64,000 nucleotides of DNA. Origin: Stagnimonas sp. Its GTDB lineage: Bacteria > Pseudomonadota > Gammaproteobacteria > Nevskiales > Nevskiaceae. The translations under genes were made by a program, and so were the position numbers. The stretch lies in the NCBI GenBank assembly GCA_030696045.1, contig JAUYNO010000034.1, positions 1 to 64,000 of the forward strand. The letters run 5' to 3'. Shown here in pieces: positions 48,009 to 56,387 of the stretch; the stretch's first letter is position 1, and the number at the start of each line of letters is the position of its first letter. The notes under the pieces were generated by a model, which did no database searches, was not told the origin of the DNA, and saw only the letters and a list, made by a program, of their open reading frames with translations.

Positions 48009-48850
48009 TGCCGGAGCTGATCACCCGCAGCACCCACCGCTGCTTCGACGGCACCCAGGGCTACTACAGCCACGCCAGCAGCAGCACCGGCACCACGATG
48101 AACTTCGCGGTGTTCGTGCCGCCGCAGGCCGTGCACGGCCCGGTGCCGGCGCTGTACTACCTCGCCGGGCTGACCTGCAGCGAGGAGACCTTCGTCATCA
48201 AGGCCGGCGCCCAGCGCCTGGCCGCCGAGCTGGGACTGATGCTGGTGAGCTGTGACACCTCGCCGCGCGGCCTGAACCTGCCGGGCGAGGCCGACAGCTG
48301 GGACTTTGGCCTGGCGGCCGGCTTCTATCTCGACGCCACCGAGGCGCCCTGGGCGCCGCACTACCGCATGGGCAGCTATGTGAATCTGGAACTGCCCGCC
48401 GTCGTCGAGGCGCATTTCCCGGCACGCCCGGACCGGCGCGGTCTGTTCGGGCACAGCATGGGCGGCCACGGTGCGCTGGTGAGCGCGCTGCGCCATCCCG
48501 GCCGCTGGCACTCGCTGTCGGTGCTGGCGCCGATTGCCAACCCCAGCGCCGTGCCCTGGGGGCAGAAGGCCTTCGCGCGCTATCTCGGCCCGCACCCGGC
48601 CGACTGGCAGGCCTATGACGCCTGCGAGTTGCTGCGCCAGGCGACCTACCCCGGCCACATCCTGGTCGATCAGGGCCTGAGCGACCAGTTCATCTCCCAG
48701 CTACAGCCGGATGTGCTGGAAGCCACGGCGCAGCAGGTGGGCCAGTCGCTGCAACTGCGCCGCCACGCCGGCTACGACCACGGCTATTACTTTGTGCAGA
48801 GCTTCGTGCACGACCACCTGGCGCACCACGCGCGCCTGCTGAAGGACTGA
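48008..48850 (+). CDS. fghA: S-formylglutathione hydrolase
   Basis: Esterase releasing formate and glutathione, the second step of glutathione-dependent formaldehyde detoxification. The 280-residue alpha/beta hydrolase has the nucleophile elbow GHSMGGHGAL, YLAGLTCSEETFVIKAGAQR near the N terminus, DTSPRGLN, the Asp segment DQGLSDQF and the catalytic His in AGYDHGYYF. Its start codon overlaps the stop of the dehydrogenase gene, so the two enzymes are made together. Confidence 0.95.
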   Translation: MPELITRSTHRCFDGTQGYYSHASSSTGTTMNFAVFVPPQAVHGPVPALYYLAGLTCSEETFVIKAGAQRLAAELGLMLVSCDTSPRGLNLPGEADSWDFGLAAGFYLDATEAPWAPHYRMGSYVNLELPAVVEAHFPARPDRRGLFGHSMGGHGALVSALRHPGRWHSLSVLAPIANPSAVPWGQKAFARYLGPHPADWQAYDACELLRQATYPGHILVDQGLSDQFISQLQPDVLEATAQQVGQSLQLRRHAGYDHGYYFVQSFVHDHLAHHARLLKD

Positions 48851-48864
48851 GCGCCCCGGCGGAC

Positions 48865-51540
48865 TCAGGGCAAGCTCGGGTCCCTCACCTCGTCCGGGTC
48901 GCGGTGGTCGCGGCGCCGACGCAGGGCCGCCGCAGCCAGCGGGACCAGCAGCGCCTCGCCGAGCGCGCCGCCGAAGCGACCTTCGGCTTCGGTGCCCGGG
49001 CGGCCCGGTGTCGGTCCTGGACCTGGACCTGGCCCCGGCCCCGGGTCGCTCGGCAACTGCGCCACCGTCTTTGAACGGAACCGCGCCTCGCCGCTGCCGA
49101 CCGTGACTGTGCTCAGCGTCTCGGCCGACAGGCTCGCGGCGGCGGCATGACGTAGCCGCAGCGACTGCCCGGCGCAGACCGGCGGCGCGTCGGCGACGTA
49201 GGGACCGTCGTCGAGGCTGAACTCGGTGCCCGGCGTGGCGCGGATCGGCAGATAGCCGCTGAAGCCCTGGAGCACGGCCGGCGCGGACTCCACCATGCTG
49301 CCCGGCAGCGCATCGTCGCGGTCGGCGAAGCCGAACTCCTCGACCGTCTGCGCCCCACCCATCTCGGGATCGCTGACGCTGGCGGCGCCGTTCTCCAGAT
49401 GGCCGGCAACGCGGCGCAGCAAGCCGCCGGGGCCGCGCACCGTGAAGTCGTACCAGCCCTGGCTGGCGTCGAGCACGAAGCTCCTTTCTTCACTGGCACC
49501 GGGTGCCAACCTCAGTGGCCAGGGGCCGTCGTCGCGGTGGGCGGCGGCGGTGATGACGGCGTCGGCGGGCAGGCTTCCGGTGTTGTGCAGCGACAGTCGC
49601 AGCGTTCGCGTCGCCTGCTCGAAGCCGGTGGCGACCTCGACGGCCAGGGAGCCTGCGCTGCCGCGGAACAGACGGTGGAAGCCGTTCGGGCCGAGCACCC
49701 AGAGGTCGTAGAGGCCGCTGCGGGTATCGGCGACGGACCATTCGTCGGTCAGCGTCTTGCCGGCCTCGACGGTGTAGCGACGCGGAATGTCGGCGAGCCG
49801 GTAGCGGTCGTAGACGTGGAACACCGCGCCGACGGCGCCGGCATTGTCGAAATGCAGCATCAGGCCGCCGTCGCGGGCTTCGGCGCGCACGTCCAGGCGA
49901 TAGGGCAGTGCGCGCGCCGGGCGGCTGCCGGGCGCCTGCGCCGGCAGGCTCTGGGCGTCCTCGGCGGGGGGCTCGACATAAGCCTGGCTGGACTGCTGGG
50001 CATATTCGAGCACGGCGGTGATCAGGTTGGGCACCGGCAGGTCGGTGACGAAGCTCTGGTCATCATTGGGATTCGCGAAGTCGAAGGCGCTGCTCAGATC
50101 GCCCATCACCGCGCGCCGCCAGGCGCTGATGTTGGGTTCCATCACGCCGAAACGCTGTTCCAGGAATCGGATTACGGAGGTGTGGTCGTGCACCTGCGAA
50201 TTCACGTAGCCGCCACGGCTGAACGGCGAGATCACCAGCATCGGCACGCGCGGGCCGGGGCCGTAGGGCTGGCCGTCGCCGGGTTCGAGGTTGGTGGCGT
50301 TCGGCACGTTCATGTAGTCGCGCGTGGTATCGACTGTGCTCTTGCCGGCGTAGCCGCCGCCGGGTAGCGGCGACGGCGGGCAGGGCGGCACGAGGTGGTC
50401 GAAACTGCCGTCGTTCTCGTCGTAATTGATGAGGAACACGGTCTTCGCCCAGGTGTCGGGGTTGGCGGTGAGCGCGTCCAGCACCTGGCTGATGTAGCAG
50501 GCGCCTAGCGAGGGCGGGCCGCCGCCCGGATGCTCGGTGTAATTCTTCGGCGGCACCAGCCAGCTCACCTGCGGCAGGGTGCCGGCCAGCGCCTCGGCGC
50601 GGAAGTTGATCAGCGGATCGACCAGATAGCCCGGCTCGGTCTTGCCGATGCCCTTGTAGAGTGGTTCGTACAGCGGCGAGGCCGGGTTGTCGTGCAGGGC
50701 TTCGACATAGTCGACCGGCGGCAGGGTCGCGGCGTCGTTGTAGCTGGCGAGGTTGCCGTTGTTCACCCGCGAATAGCACTCGCGGAAGCTCTGGAAACCC
50801 GACAGGGGGTTGTCGGTGAAGTTGTCGGGCAGGAACTGGTAGACCTTCCAGCTGATGCCTGCGGCCTGCAGCCGCTCCGGGTAAGTGGTCCAGGTCAGGC
50901 TGTTTTCCAGCGGCGTGCCAGCCAGGGTGTCCCAGCCGTCGTTGTTGACCACGCACATCTCGGCGCCGTCGCTGCGGGCGGTGGTGCCGTGATTGGTGCC
51001 GGTCCACATATGAATGCGGTTGGAATTGGTGCCGCCCGGCAGCGCGCTGTGATAGTGGTCGCAGAGCGTGAAGGTGTTGGCCAGCGCCGTGTGGTAGTCG
51101 AGGTTCTCGGCCTTCAGATACCCCATCGAGACGTCGTTCTTGGCCACCGGCCAGTGCGTCATCCGGCCGTGGTCCCAGGCGTCGTGGGCATCACCCCAGG
51201 AATGCGGGGTGCCGACCACCAGGCCGTTGCCCTGGCTGCTGTCGAGGTAGTAGGGCAGCACGGTGCGGCTGGCGTTGCGCTGAACCAGCATCGACTCGCC
51301 GTTGTAGCGCGGCAGCATGAAGCGGTCGCCGAAGCCGCGCACGCCCTGCAGCAGCCCGAAGTAGTGGTCGAAGCTGCGGTTTTCCTGCATCAGGATCACG
51401 ACGTGCTGCACGTCGCTGATGTCGCGGTTGACGACCTTGGCCGGGATGCTCAGGGCACGGGCGATGGAGGGCGGCAGCAGGCCGAGGCCGGCGCCGTAGA
51501 GGCCGGCGCGCAGCAGGTCGCGGCGATGGATGTTGCTCAT
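48865..51540 (-). CDS. plcC: Phosphocholine-specific phospholipase C with Ig-like module and GRFGG C-terminal tag
   Basis: An 891-residue Tat-exported enzyme cleaving phospholipid headgroups. Signal HRRDLLRAG (5-13) without a lipobox. The phosphoesterase domain begins VVILMQENRSFDHYFG and contains GGTNSNRIHMWTG and VFLINYDENDGSFDH. Two C-terminal DUF756-type beta domains (about 560-740) follow. Next comes one Ig-like module (VEEFGFADRD onward), homologous to those of the 1613-residue SBBP protein, then a Gly-Pro repeat linker. The end is EGRFGGALG, a hydrophobic helix and RRRR plus a short tail. The ATG at 51540 starts the Tat signal; no clear Shine-Dalgarno. Gene symbol tentative. Confidence 0.87.
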   Translation of the reverse strand: MSNIHRRDLLRAGLYGAGLGLLPPSIARALSIPAKVVNRDISDVQHVVILMQENRSFDHYFGLLQGVRGFGDRFMLPRYNGESMLVQRNASRTVLPYYLDSSQGNGLVVGTPHSWGDAHDAWDHGRMTHWPVAKNDVSMGYLKAENLDYHTALANTFTLCDHYHSALPGGTNSNRIHMWTGTNHGTTARSDGAEMCVVNNDGWDTLAGTPLENSLTWTTYPERLQAAGISWKVYQFLPDNFTDNPLSGFQSFRECYSRVNNGNLASYNDAATLPPVDYVEALHDNPASPLYEPLYKGIGKTEPGYLVDPLINFRAEALAGTLPQVSWLVPPKNYTEHPGGGPPSLGACYISQVLDALTANPDTWAKTVFLINYDENDGSFDHLVPPCPPSPLPGGGYAGKSTVDTTRDYMNVPNATNLEPGDGQPYGPGPRVPMLVISPFSRGGYVNSQVHDHTSVIRFLEQRFGVMEPNISAWRRAVMGDLSSAFDFANPNDDQSFVTDLPVPNLITAVLEYAQQSSQAYVEPPAEDAQSLPAQAPGSRPARALPYRLDVRAEARDGGLMLHFDNAGAVGAVFHVYDRYRLADIPRRYTVEAGKTLTDEWSVADTRSGLYDLWVLGPNGFHRLFRGSAGSLAVEVATGFEQATRTLRLSLHNTGSLPADAVITAAAHRDDGPWPLRLAPGASEERSFVLDASQGWYDFTVRGPGGLLRRVAGHLENGAASVSDPEMGGAQTVEEFGFADRDDALPGSMVESAPAVLQGFSGYLPIRATPGTEFSLDDGPYVADAPPVCAGQSLRLRHAAAASLSAETLSTVTVGSGEARFRSKTVAQLPSDPGPGPGPGPGPTPGRPGTEAEGRFGGALGEALLVPLAAAALRRRRDHRDPDEVRDPSLP

Positions 51541-51600
51541 GGGGGAGGCCGGTGCAGCCCGGTGGCGGGCACGGAAGGCCGCGTAGCATCCCAGCCGACC

Positions 51601-51618
51601 ATGAAATCCATGTGTCAC
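51601..51618 (-). promoter_or_regulatory. Weak candidate PHO box before the phospholipase C gene
   Basis: On the minus strand GTGACAC-ATGG-ATTTCAT: 10 of 14 matches with the correct 11-base period. Ten bases later GATGCT (51585-51590) is only a three-of-six -10. The least convincing of the four. Confidence 0.3.
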
Positions 51619-51646
51619 CGGCTGCCCGCGGGCGGCGGCAGTCCGC

Positions 51647-51652
51647 GATAAT
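51647..51652 (+). promoter_or_regulatory. Candidate -10 element of gmk
   Basis: GATAAT is a five-of-six -10 box ending seven bases before the gmk ATG at 51659. This would put the transcription start at or next to the start codon and give a leaderless mRNA. No good -35 is visible. Confidence 0.35.
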
Positions 51653-51658
51653 CGAGGC

Positions 51659-52297
51659 ATGAATCCCCAGTCCCCCGGCCATCTCTGGATCGTCTCGGCG
51701 CCCTCGGGCGGCGGCAAGACCAGCCTTACCCGTGCCCTGCTGCCGCGCCTAGCCGCGCTGGGCGTGCAGGCGGAAATCTCGGTGAGCTACACCACCCGCG
51801 CGCCACGGGTCGGCGAGCAGGAGGGCGTGCACTACCACTACGTCGATGAAGCCGGCTTCGTCGCCATGATCGGGCGCGGCGAGTTTCTGGAACACGCCCA
51901 GGTCTTCGGCCGCCGCTACGGCACCGGCCGCGAGCGCACCGAGGCTCTGCTCGCCGCTGGCCGGGACCTGATCCTCGACATCGACTGGCAGGGCGCGCGC
52001 CAGGTGCGGGCCCTGATGCCGCAGGCGCGCAGTGTCTTCATCCTGCCGCCCTCGCGACCAGAATTGGAGCGCCGCCTGCGCGGGCGCGGCACCGACCCCG
52101 ATGCCGTGATCGCCGAGCGCATGGCCCAGGCGACGGCCGAGATGAGCCACTACGGCGAGTACGAATACCTGGTCGTCAACCAGGATTTCGACACCGCCTG
52201 CACCGAGTTGACCGCCCTGTTTCTGGCGCCCCGCCTGAGCCGCGAGGCCCAGCAGGCGCGCTATTCCGGCCTGATTCCGGATCTGCTGCGGAGCTGA
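51659..52297 (+). CDS. gmk: Guanylate kinase
   Basis: Phosphorylates GMP to GDP. The 212-residue protein has the P-loop SAPSGGGKTSL and GMP-binding residues in SVSYTTRAPRVGEQEGVHYHYV. FLEHAQVFGRRYGTG, LDIDWQGARQV and SVFILPPSRPELERRLRGRGTD are all typical. rpoZ follows 78 bases downstream, the usual gmk-rpoZ order. Divergent from the phospholipase C gene. Confidence 0.95.
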   Translation: MNPQSPGHLWIVSAPSGGGKTSLTRALLPRLAALGVQAEISVSYTTRAPRVGEQEGVHYHYVDEAGFVAMIGRGEFLEHAQVFGRRYGTGRERTEALLAAGRDLILDIDWQGARQVRALMPQARSVFILPPSRPELERRLRGRGTDPDAVIAERMAQATAEMSHYGEYEYLVVNQDFDTACTELTALFLAPRLSREAQQARYSGLIPDLLRS

Positions 52298-52375
52298 GCG
52301 CGCTCCGGCTGCTGGAAAAAACAGCGGTCTTCGGCTATCCTTCGCGACCCTTTCGCATCATCCCTAGAGGTTTCC

Positions 52376-52639
52376 ATGGCTCGCGTGACCGTCGAAGACT
52401 GCCTGGACCAGATCCCCAACCAGTTCCAGCTGACCCTGGTCGCCGCCAAGCGCGCCCGCCAGCTGGCGCGTGGCGCCGAGTCCTACCTGCCCTGGGGCAA
52501 CCACAAGTCCACGGTGCTGTCGTTGCGCGAGATCGCCGAAGGCCACGTCACCGAGAGCGTGCTCGACGAGCAGGAGCTGCCGGTGATCCAGGCCCCGAAG
52601 ATGGAGCTGGAAGCGCTGGACCCCTCGTTCGATCTGTAA
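52376..52639 (+). CDS. rpoZ: RNA polymerase omega subunit RpoZ
   Basis: Small RNA polymerase subunit aiding beta-prime folding and ppGpp response. The 87-residue protein begins [33 protein letters not shown], the invariant family N terminus. AGAGG lies six bases before the ATG. A strong terminator follows, so the usual rpoZ-spoT linkage is broken here; spoT is found 9.5 kb away on the other strand. Confidence 0.96.
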   Translation: MARVTVEDCLDQIPNQFQLTLVAAKRARQLARGAESYLPWGNHKSTVLSLREIAEGHVTESVLDEQELPVIQAPKMELEALDPSFDL

Positions 52640-52654
52640 GCCTTCGACCGAATC

Positions 52655-52682
52655 AAAACAGCCCGCTAATGCGGGCTTTTTT
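52655..52682 (+). terminator. gmk-rpoZ terminator
   Basis: GCCCGC/GCGGGC stem around TAAT, preceded by AAAACA and followed by TTTTTT. Confidence 0.9.
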
Positions 52683-52737
52683 GTGTCTGACCGCTCGCAG
52701 AGCCGGGCTCGATGTCCATCCCGAAAGGCCCTCGAAC

Positions 52738-52753
52738 GTATCCAATCGGATAC
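52738..52753 (+). promoter_or_regulatory. Palindromic operator-like site before the toxin-antitoxin pair
   Basis: GTATCC-AATC-GGATAC, a perfect inverted repeat ending nine bases before the toxin ATG. Its position and symmetry suit autorepression by the downstream HTH antitoxin or toxin-antitoxin complex. Confidence 0.55.
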
Positions 52754-52762
52754 TATGCGCCC

Positions 52763-53062
52763 ATGTTTACCATCCAGCGCACGCAAGTTTTCATCGACTG
52801 GTTCGTCGGTTTGAAAGATTCGTCGGGCAAGGCGCGCATCCTGGCGCGCATCACCCGCGCGGAGGGCGGCAATCTGGGTGACATCAAAGCAGTCGGTGAC
52901 GGTGTGAACGAGATGCGCCTGGATACCGGGCCCGGTTACCGCTTGTATTTCAGCCGTCGCGGACAGACGGTCTACCTGTTGTTGTGCGGTGGCGATAAGG
53001 CGAGTCAGGCCAAGGACATCGCCCGTGCACGGCAAATGGCCCAGCAACTGCCACCGGAGTAA
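52763..53062 (+). CDS. RelE/ParE-family addiction-module toxin (HigB-like)
   Basis: A 99-residue toxin of the putative addiction module killer group, related to RelE/HigB mRNA interferases. Diagnostic segments are FIDWFVGLKDSSGKARILARI, GDIKAVGDGVNEMRLDTGPGYRLYF and VYLLLCGGDKASQAKDIARA. The ATG at 52763 is preferred because it gives the standard length. It is followed after three bases by the antitoxin, the toxin-first order of higBA-like modules. Confidence 0.88.
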   Translation: MFTIQRTQVFIDWFVGLKDSSGKARILARITRAEGGNLGDIKAVGDGVNEMRLDTGPGYRLYFSRRGQTVYLLLCGGDKASQAKDIARARQMAQQLPPE

Positions 53063-53065
53063 GCC

Positions 53066-53362
53066 ATGAGTAAAAAGAATCCCTTGGGCATCGCCACTTT
53101 CGACATCGCCGAGCATCTTGGGGATGAGGACGCCGTTCGCGACTACCTCGCTGCCTGCCTGGAGGACGGCGACACCGAAACCTTTCTGCGCGCCGTCGGA
53201 CACGTTGCGCGAGCACGAGGCATGGCGGAGATCGCCGCACGCTCTGGACTGGGACGCGAAAGCCTCTACAAGACCCTGGCGCCCGATGCCAAGCCACGCT
53301 TTGAAACCATCAGCAAGCTCATGGCTGCTTTTGGCCTGAAACTCACGGTAGCCTCGGCCTGA
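53066..53362 (+). CDS. HTH antitoxin of the addiction module
   Basis: A 98-residue antidote protein. The N-terminal half (FDIAEHLGDEDAVRDYLAACLEDGDTETFLRAVGHVARARG) matches the TIGR02684-type antidote. The C-terminal half is a helix-turn-helix (MAEIAARSGLGRESLYKTLAPDAKPRFETISKLMAAFG). It neutralises the preceding toxin and probably binds the palindrome at 52738. Its end is six bases from the convergent yjdM gene. Confidence 0.88.
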   Translation: MSKKNPLGIATFDIAEHLGDEDAVRDYLAACLEDGDTETFLRAVGHVARARGMAEIAARSGLGRESLYKTLAPDAKPRFETISKLMAAFGLKLTVASA

Positions 53363-53368
53363 TCCGCC

Positions 53369-53710
53369 TCAGGCCTTCTTCAGGTACTGCGACTTCAGCA
53401 TCATCGGCGTGCCATCGACCTTGCAATCGACGTCGTGATCGCCCGCTACCAGGCGGATGTTCTTGATCCGCGTGCCCTGCTTGATGACCAGGGAGGAGCC
53501 CTTCACCTTCAGGTCCTTGATGAGGGTCACGCTGTCGCCGTCCACCAGCACGTTGCCGACCGCGTCCTTGTATACCGGGGCCGCCTCGACCGCTTCGGCG
53601 GCGGCCGTCGCCGGCCACTCGTGGGCGCAGTCCGGGCAGATGTAGAGCTCGCCGTCCTGGTAGGTGTTCTCCAGGGCGCAGACGGGGCAGGGCGGGGGAG
53701 TCGTGGGCAT
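53369..53710 (-). CDS. yjdM: Zinc-ribbon protein YjdM (PhnA family)
   Basis: A 113-residue cytosolic protein: an N-terminal zinc ribbon with CPVC and CPDC pairs, then a KOW-like PhnA domain ([37 protein letters not shown]). Historically named PhnA and tied to phosphonate use, but its true function is unclear, and no other phn gene is present. Lies between the toxin-antitoxin pair and recG. Confidence 0.9.
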   Translation of the reverse strand: MPTTPPPCPVCALENTYQDGELYICPDCAHEWPATAAAEAVEAAPVYKDAVGNVLVDGDSVTLIKDLKVKGSSLVIKQGTRIKNIRLVAGDHDVDCKVDGTPMMLKSQYLKKA

Positions 53711-53765
53711 GGGCGCGTCCTGGGCAGGTTTTGGCGCGCGAGTTTAACGGCTGGACGCCCGGCTT

Positions 53766-55871
53766 TCAGACCTGCGCGTATTTCTCGACGTCGCCGACCC
53801 AGCGCCGGATCAGCAAGCGGGCCAGCTCGGGCTTGCTGTCGAGCCACTGGTCGGCGAGCTGCTGCAGCTCCGGGATCAGCGGCGCGTCGCGCTGCGGGTC
53901 GGCAAGCCGGAGGCCGATGACGCCGGTCTGCCGGCGGCCCAGCAGCTCGCCCGGGCCGCGCAGTTCCAGATCCTTCTGGGCGATCTCGAAGCCGTCGGTA
54001 GTGCGGCGCAGGGTATCGAGCCGGGCGCGGCCGAGCTGGCCCAGCGGTGGCTGATAGAGCAGCACGCACTGGCTTTCCACCGCGCCGCGCCCGACCCGGC
54101 CGCGCAGCTGGTGCAGCTGGGCCAGGCCGAGGCGCTCGGCATTCTCGATCACCATGATGCTGGCATTGGGCACGTCGACGCCGACCTCGATCACCGTGGT
54201 CGCCACCAGCAGCTGGGTCTGGCTGGCCTTGAAGGCGGCCATCTGCGCTTCCTTCTCGGCCGGCTTCATGCGGCCGTGCACCAGGCCGATGTGGAGGTCG
54301 GGCAGGGCGGCGCGCAGTTGCGCGGCGGTGGTTTCGGCGGCCTGCGCTTCCAGCTCGTCGCTGTCCTCGATCAGGGTGCAGACCCAGTAGACCTGCTTGC
54401 CATGGCGGCAGGCCTCGCCGATGCGGGCGGTGAGCTCGGGGCGGCGCTCGTTGGCCAGGGCGACGGTGGTGATCGGGGTGCGGCCAGGCGGCAGTTCGTC
54501 GATGACGCTGACGTCGAGATCCGCGTACAGCGTTTGCGCCAGGGTGCGCGGAATGGGCGTCGCCGACATGATGAGCTGGTGCGGGCTCAGGCCGGCCGGT
54601 CCCTTGTCGCGCAGGGCCAGGCGCTGCTGCACGCCGAAGCGGTGCTGCTCGTCCACCACCACCAGGGCCAGTTTCGCGAAGGCGACGCTCTGCTGGAACA
54701 TCGCGTGGGTGCCGACCACCACCGCCACCGCGCCGCTGGCGATGGCGGCGAGCGCCGCGTCCTTTTGCGATTTCTTCAGCTTGCCGGCGAGGAAGGCGAC
54801 GCGCAGGCCCAGGGGCTCCAGCCAGGCGGCGAGATTGACGGCGTGCTGCTCGGCCAGCAGCTCGGTGGGGGCCATCAGCGCCGCCTGATAGCCGGCACGG
54901 GCGGCGGCGAGCAGGGCGACGGCGGCGACCACGGTCTTGCCGGAGCCGACATCGCCCTGCACCAGCCGCAGCATCGGGCGCGGCTGCACCAGGTCCTTGG
55001 CGATCTCGCCGACCACGCGCCGCTGCGCGCCGGTGAGCCGGAATGGCAGCACCGCCTGCAGCGCGGCATGCGCCTGGTCCAGCGCCGGCAGCAGGGGCGC
55101 CGGCCGGGTCTTGAGCTGCCGGCGCAGCAGGCGCATGCAGAGCTGGTGCGCCAGCAGCTCCTCGCGCACCAGCCGACCCTGGGCCGGGTGCTGCACCGCC
55201 ATCAGCAGGCGGGCGTCGCTGTCGGCCTCGGGCCGATGGATCAGTTTCAGCGCGCTCAGCGTGTCCGGCAGCGGCAGGCCGGGCAGGCCCGACAGCAGGT
55301 TGCGGTCGTGGCCAGCCAGTTCCAGCGCCTGCTCGATCAGGCTGCGCAGCTTGGCCTGGCTCAGGCCGGCGGTGAGCGGGTAGATCGGCGTCAGCCGGGC
55401 CTCGGTGGGCAGGTCTTCGGCGCGCTCGGCGACCCGGTATTCCGGATGCACCATCTCCATGCCGCCGGCGCCACCGCGCACCGCGCCGTAGGCGCGCAGC
55501 CAGCGGCCGACCAGCATGGCGCCGCGCTGCTGCTCGTTGAAGTGGAAGAAGCGCAGCAGCAGGCTGCCGCTGGCGTCCTCGATGGCGACCCGCAGGGTGC
55601 GGCGCTTGCCGGTGAAGCTCACCGCGGCGGCGCTGATGCGGGCCAGCACCAGTGCGTCCTCGCCGCCCCGGAGCAGGCCGATGGGCGTCGCCTGGCGGCG
55701 ATCCTCGTAGCGCAGCGGCAGGTGGAACAGCAGGTCCTGCACGGTCTCGACGCCCAGCCCCTGCAGCACCCCGCCCAGGTAGGGGCCGGCGCCGCGCAGG
55801 TACTGCACGGCGCTGCCCAGGCCGACCGGAGTCGGCGGCTTTTTCAGCGCCGGGGCAGTGCGCGTACTCAC
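53766..55871 (-). CDS. recG: ATP-dependent DNA helicase RecG
   Basis: Branch-migration helicase for fork regression and recombination. The 701-residue protein has an N-terminal wedge/OB domain (FHLPLRYEDRR, VHPEYR). Helicase motifs are GDVGSGKTVVA (I), DEQHRFGVQQR (II), LIMSATPIPRTLA (III), VATTVIEVGVDVPNA (V) and QLRGRVGRG (VI). The start is a GTG at 55871; the frame is open further but overlaps ridA, which ends 20 bases upstream. ridA-recG are likely cotranscribed. The length compares with 693 in E. coli. Confidence 0.95.
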   Translation of the reverse strand: MSTRTAPALKKPPTPVGLGSAVQYLRGAGPYLGGVLQGLGVETVQDLLFHLPLRYEDRRQATPIGLLRGGEDALVLARISAAAVSFTGKRRTLRVAIEDASGSLLLRFFHFNEQQRGAMLVGRWLRAYGAVRGGAGGMEMVHPEYRVAERAEDLPTEARLTPIYPLTAGLSQAKLRSLIEQALELAGHDRNLLSGLPGLPLPDTLSALKLIHRPEADSDARLLMAVQHPAQGRLVREELLAHQLCMRLLRRQLKTRPAPLLPALDQAHAALQAVLPFRLTGAQRRVVGEIAKDLVQPRPMLRLVQGDVGSGKTVVAAVALLAAARAGYQAALMAPTELLAEQHAVNLAAWLEPLGLRVAFLAGKLKKSQKDAALAAIASGAVAVVVGTHAMFQQSVAFAKLALVVVDEQHRFGVQQRLALRDKGPAGLSPHQLIMSATPIPRTLAQTLYADLDVSVIDELPPGRTPITTVALANERRPELTARIGEACRHGKQVYWVCTLIEDSDELEAQAAETTAAQLRAALPDLHIGLVHGRMKPAEKEAQMAAFKASQTQLLVATTVIEVGVDVPNASIMVIENAERLGLAQLHQLRGRVGRGAVESQCVLLYQPPLGQLGRARLDTLRRTTDGFEIAQKDLELRGPGELLGRRQTGVIGLRLADPQRDAPLIPELQQLADQWLDSKPELARLLIRRWVGDVEKYAQV

Positions 55872-55890
55872 GCGCTGGACGGGCGTCGCG

Positions 55891-56274
55891 CTAGTCGAGA
55901 ACCAGGACGCCGTCGGCCTCGATCCGCGAGCCGCGCGGCAGGCTGGCGACACCGATGGCGGCGCGGGCCGGGTAGGGTTGCTGGAAGTACTGGCCCATGA
56001 TCTCGTTGACCTTGGCGAAGTGGCCGAGGTCGGTCAGGAAAATGTTGAGCTTGACCAGGTGGTTGAGCGTGCCGCCGCAGGCCGTGGCGACCGCCGTCAG
56101 GTTCTTGAATACCTGGTGGATTTCGTCCTCGATGCTGGCGTTGTTCATCGCCATGGTCTTCGGATCGAGCGGAATCTGGCCCGAGAGATAGACCGTGTTG
56201 CCGGCCTTGACGGCCTGGGAATAGGTGCCGATGGCGGCGGGGGCATCTGGGGTGTGGATGATTTCGCGGGTCAT
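55891..56274 (-). CDS. ridA: RidA family enamine/imine deaminase
   Basis: Hydrolyses reactive 2-aminoacrylate and other imines in the cytoplasm. The 127-residue trimer-forming protein has the family motifs [49 protein letters not shown] and [22 protein letters not shown], including the conserved catalytic Arg and Glu. The ATG at 56274 gives the canonical length. In many gammaproteobacteria it follows spoT directly; here two peptidase genes separate them. Confidence 0.95.
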   Translation of the reverse strand: MTREIIHTPDAPAAIGTYSQAVKAGNTVYLSGQIPLDPKTMAMNNASIEDEIHQVFKNLTAVATACGGTLNHLVKLNIFLTDLGHFAKVNEIMGQYFQQPYPARAAIGVASLPRGSRIEADGVLVLD

Positions 56275-56387
56275 GGCGGGTCGGATACCGGGAAAAGTAA
56301 AGGATTGGTCAATTCGGGCGCAGGGTTGCCGCCAGAGCGAAAAATTCCGTGCACATGGCAGGACTATTGCTGTAGCTTGGGCGAAAT

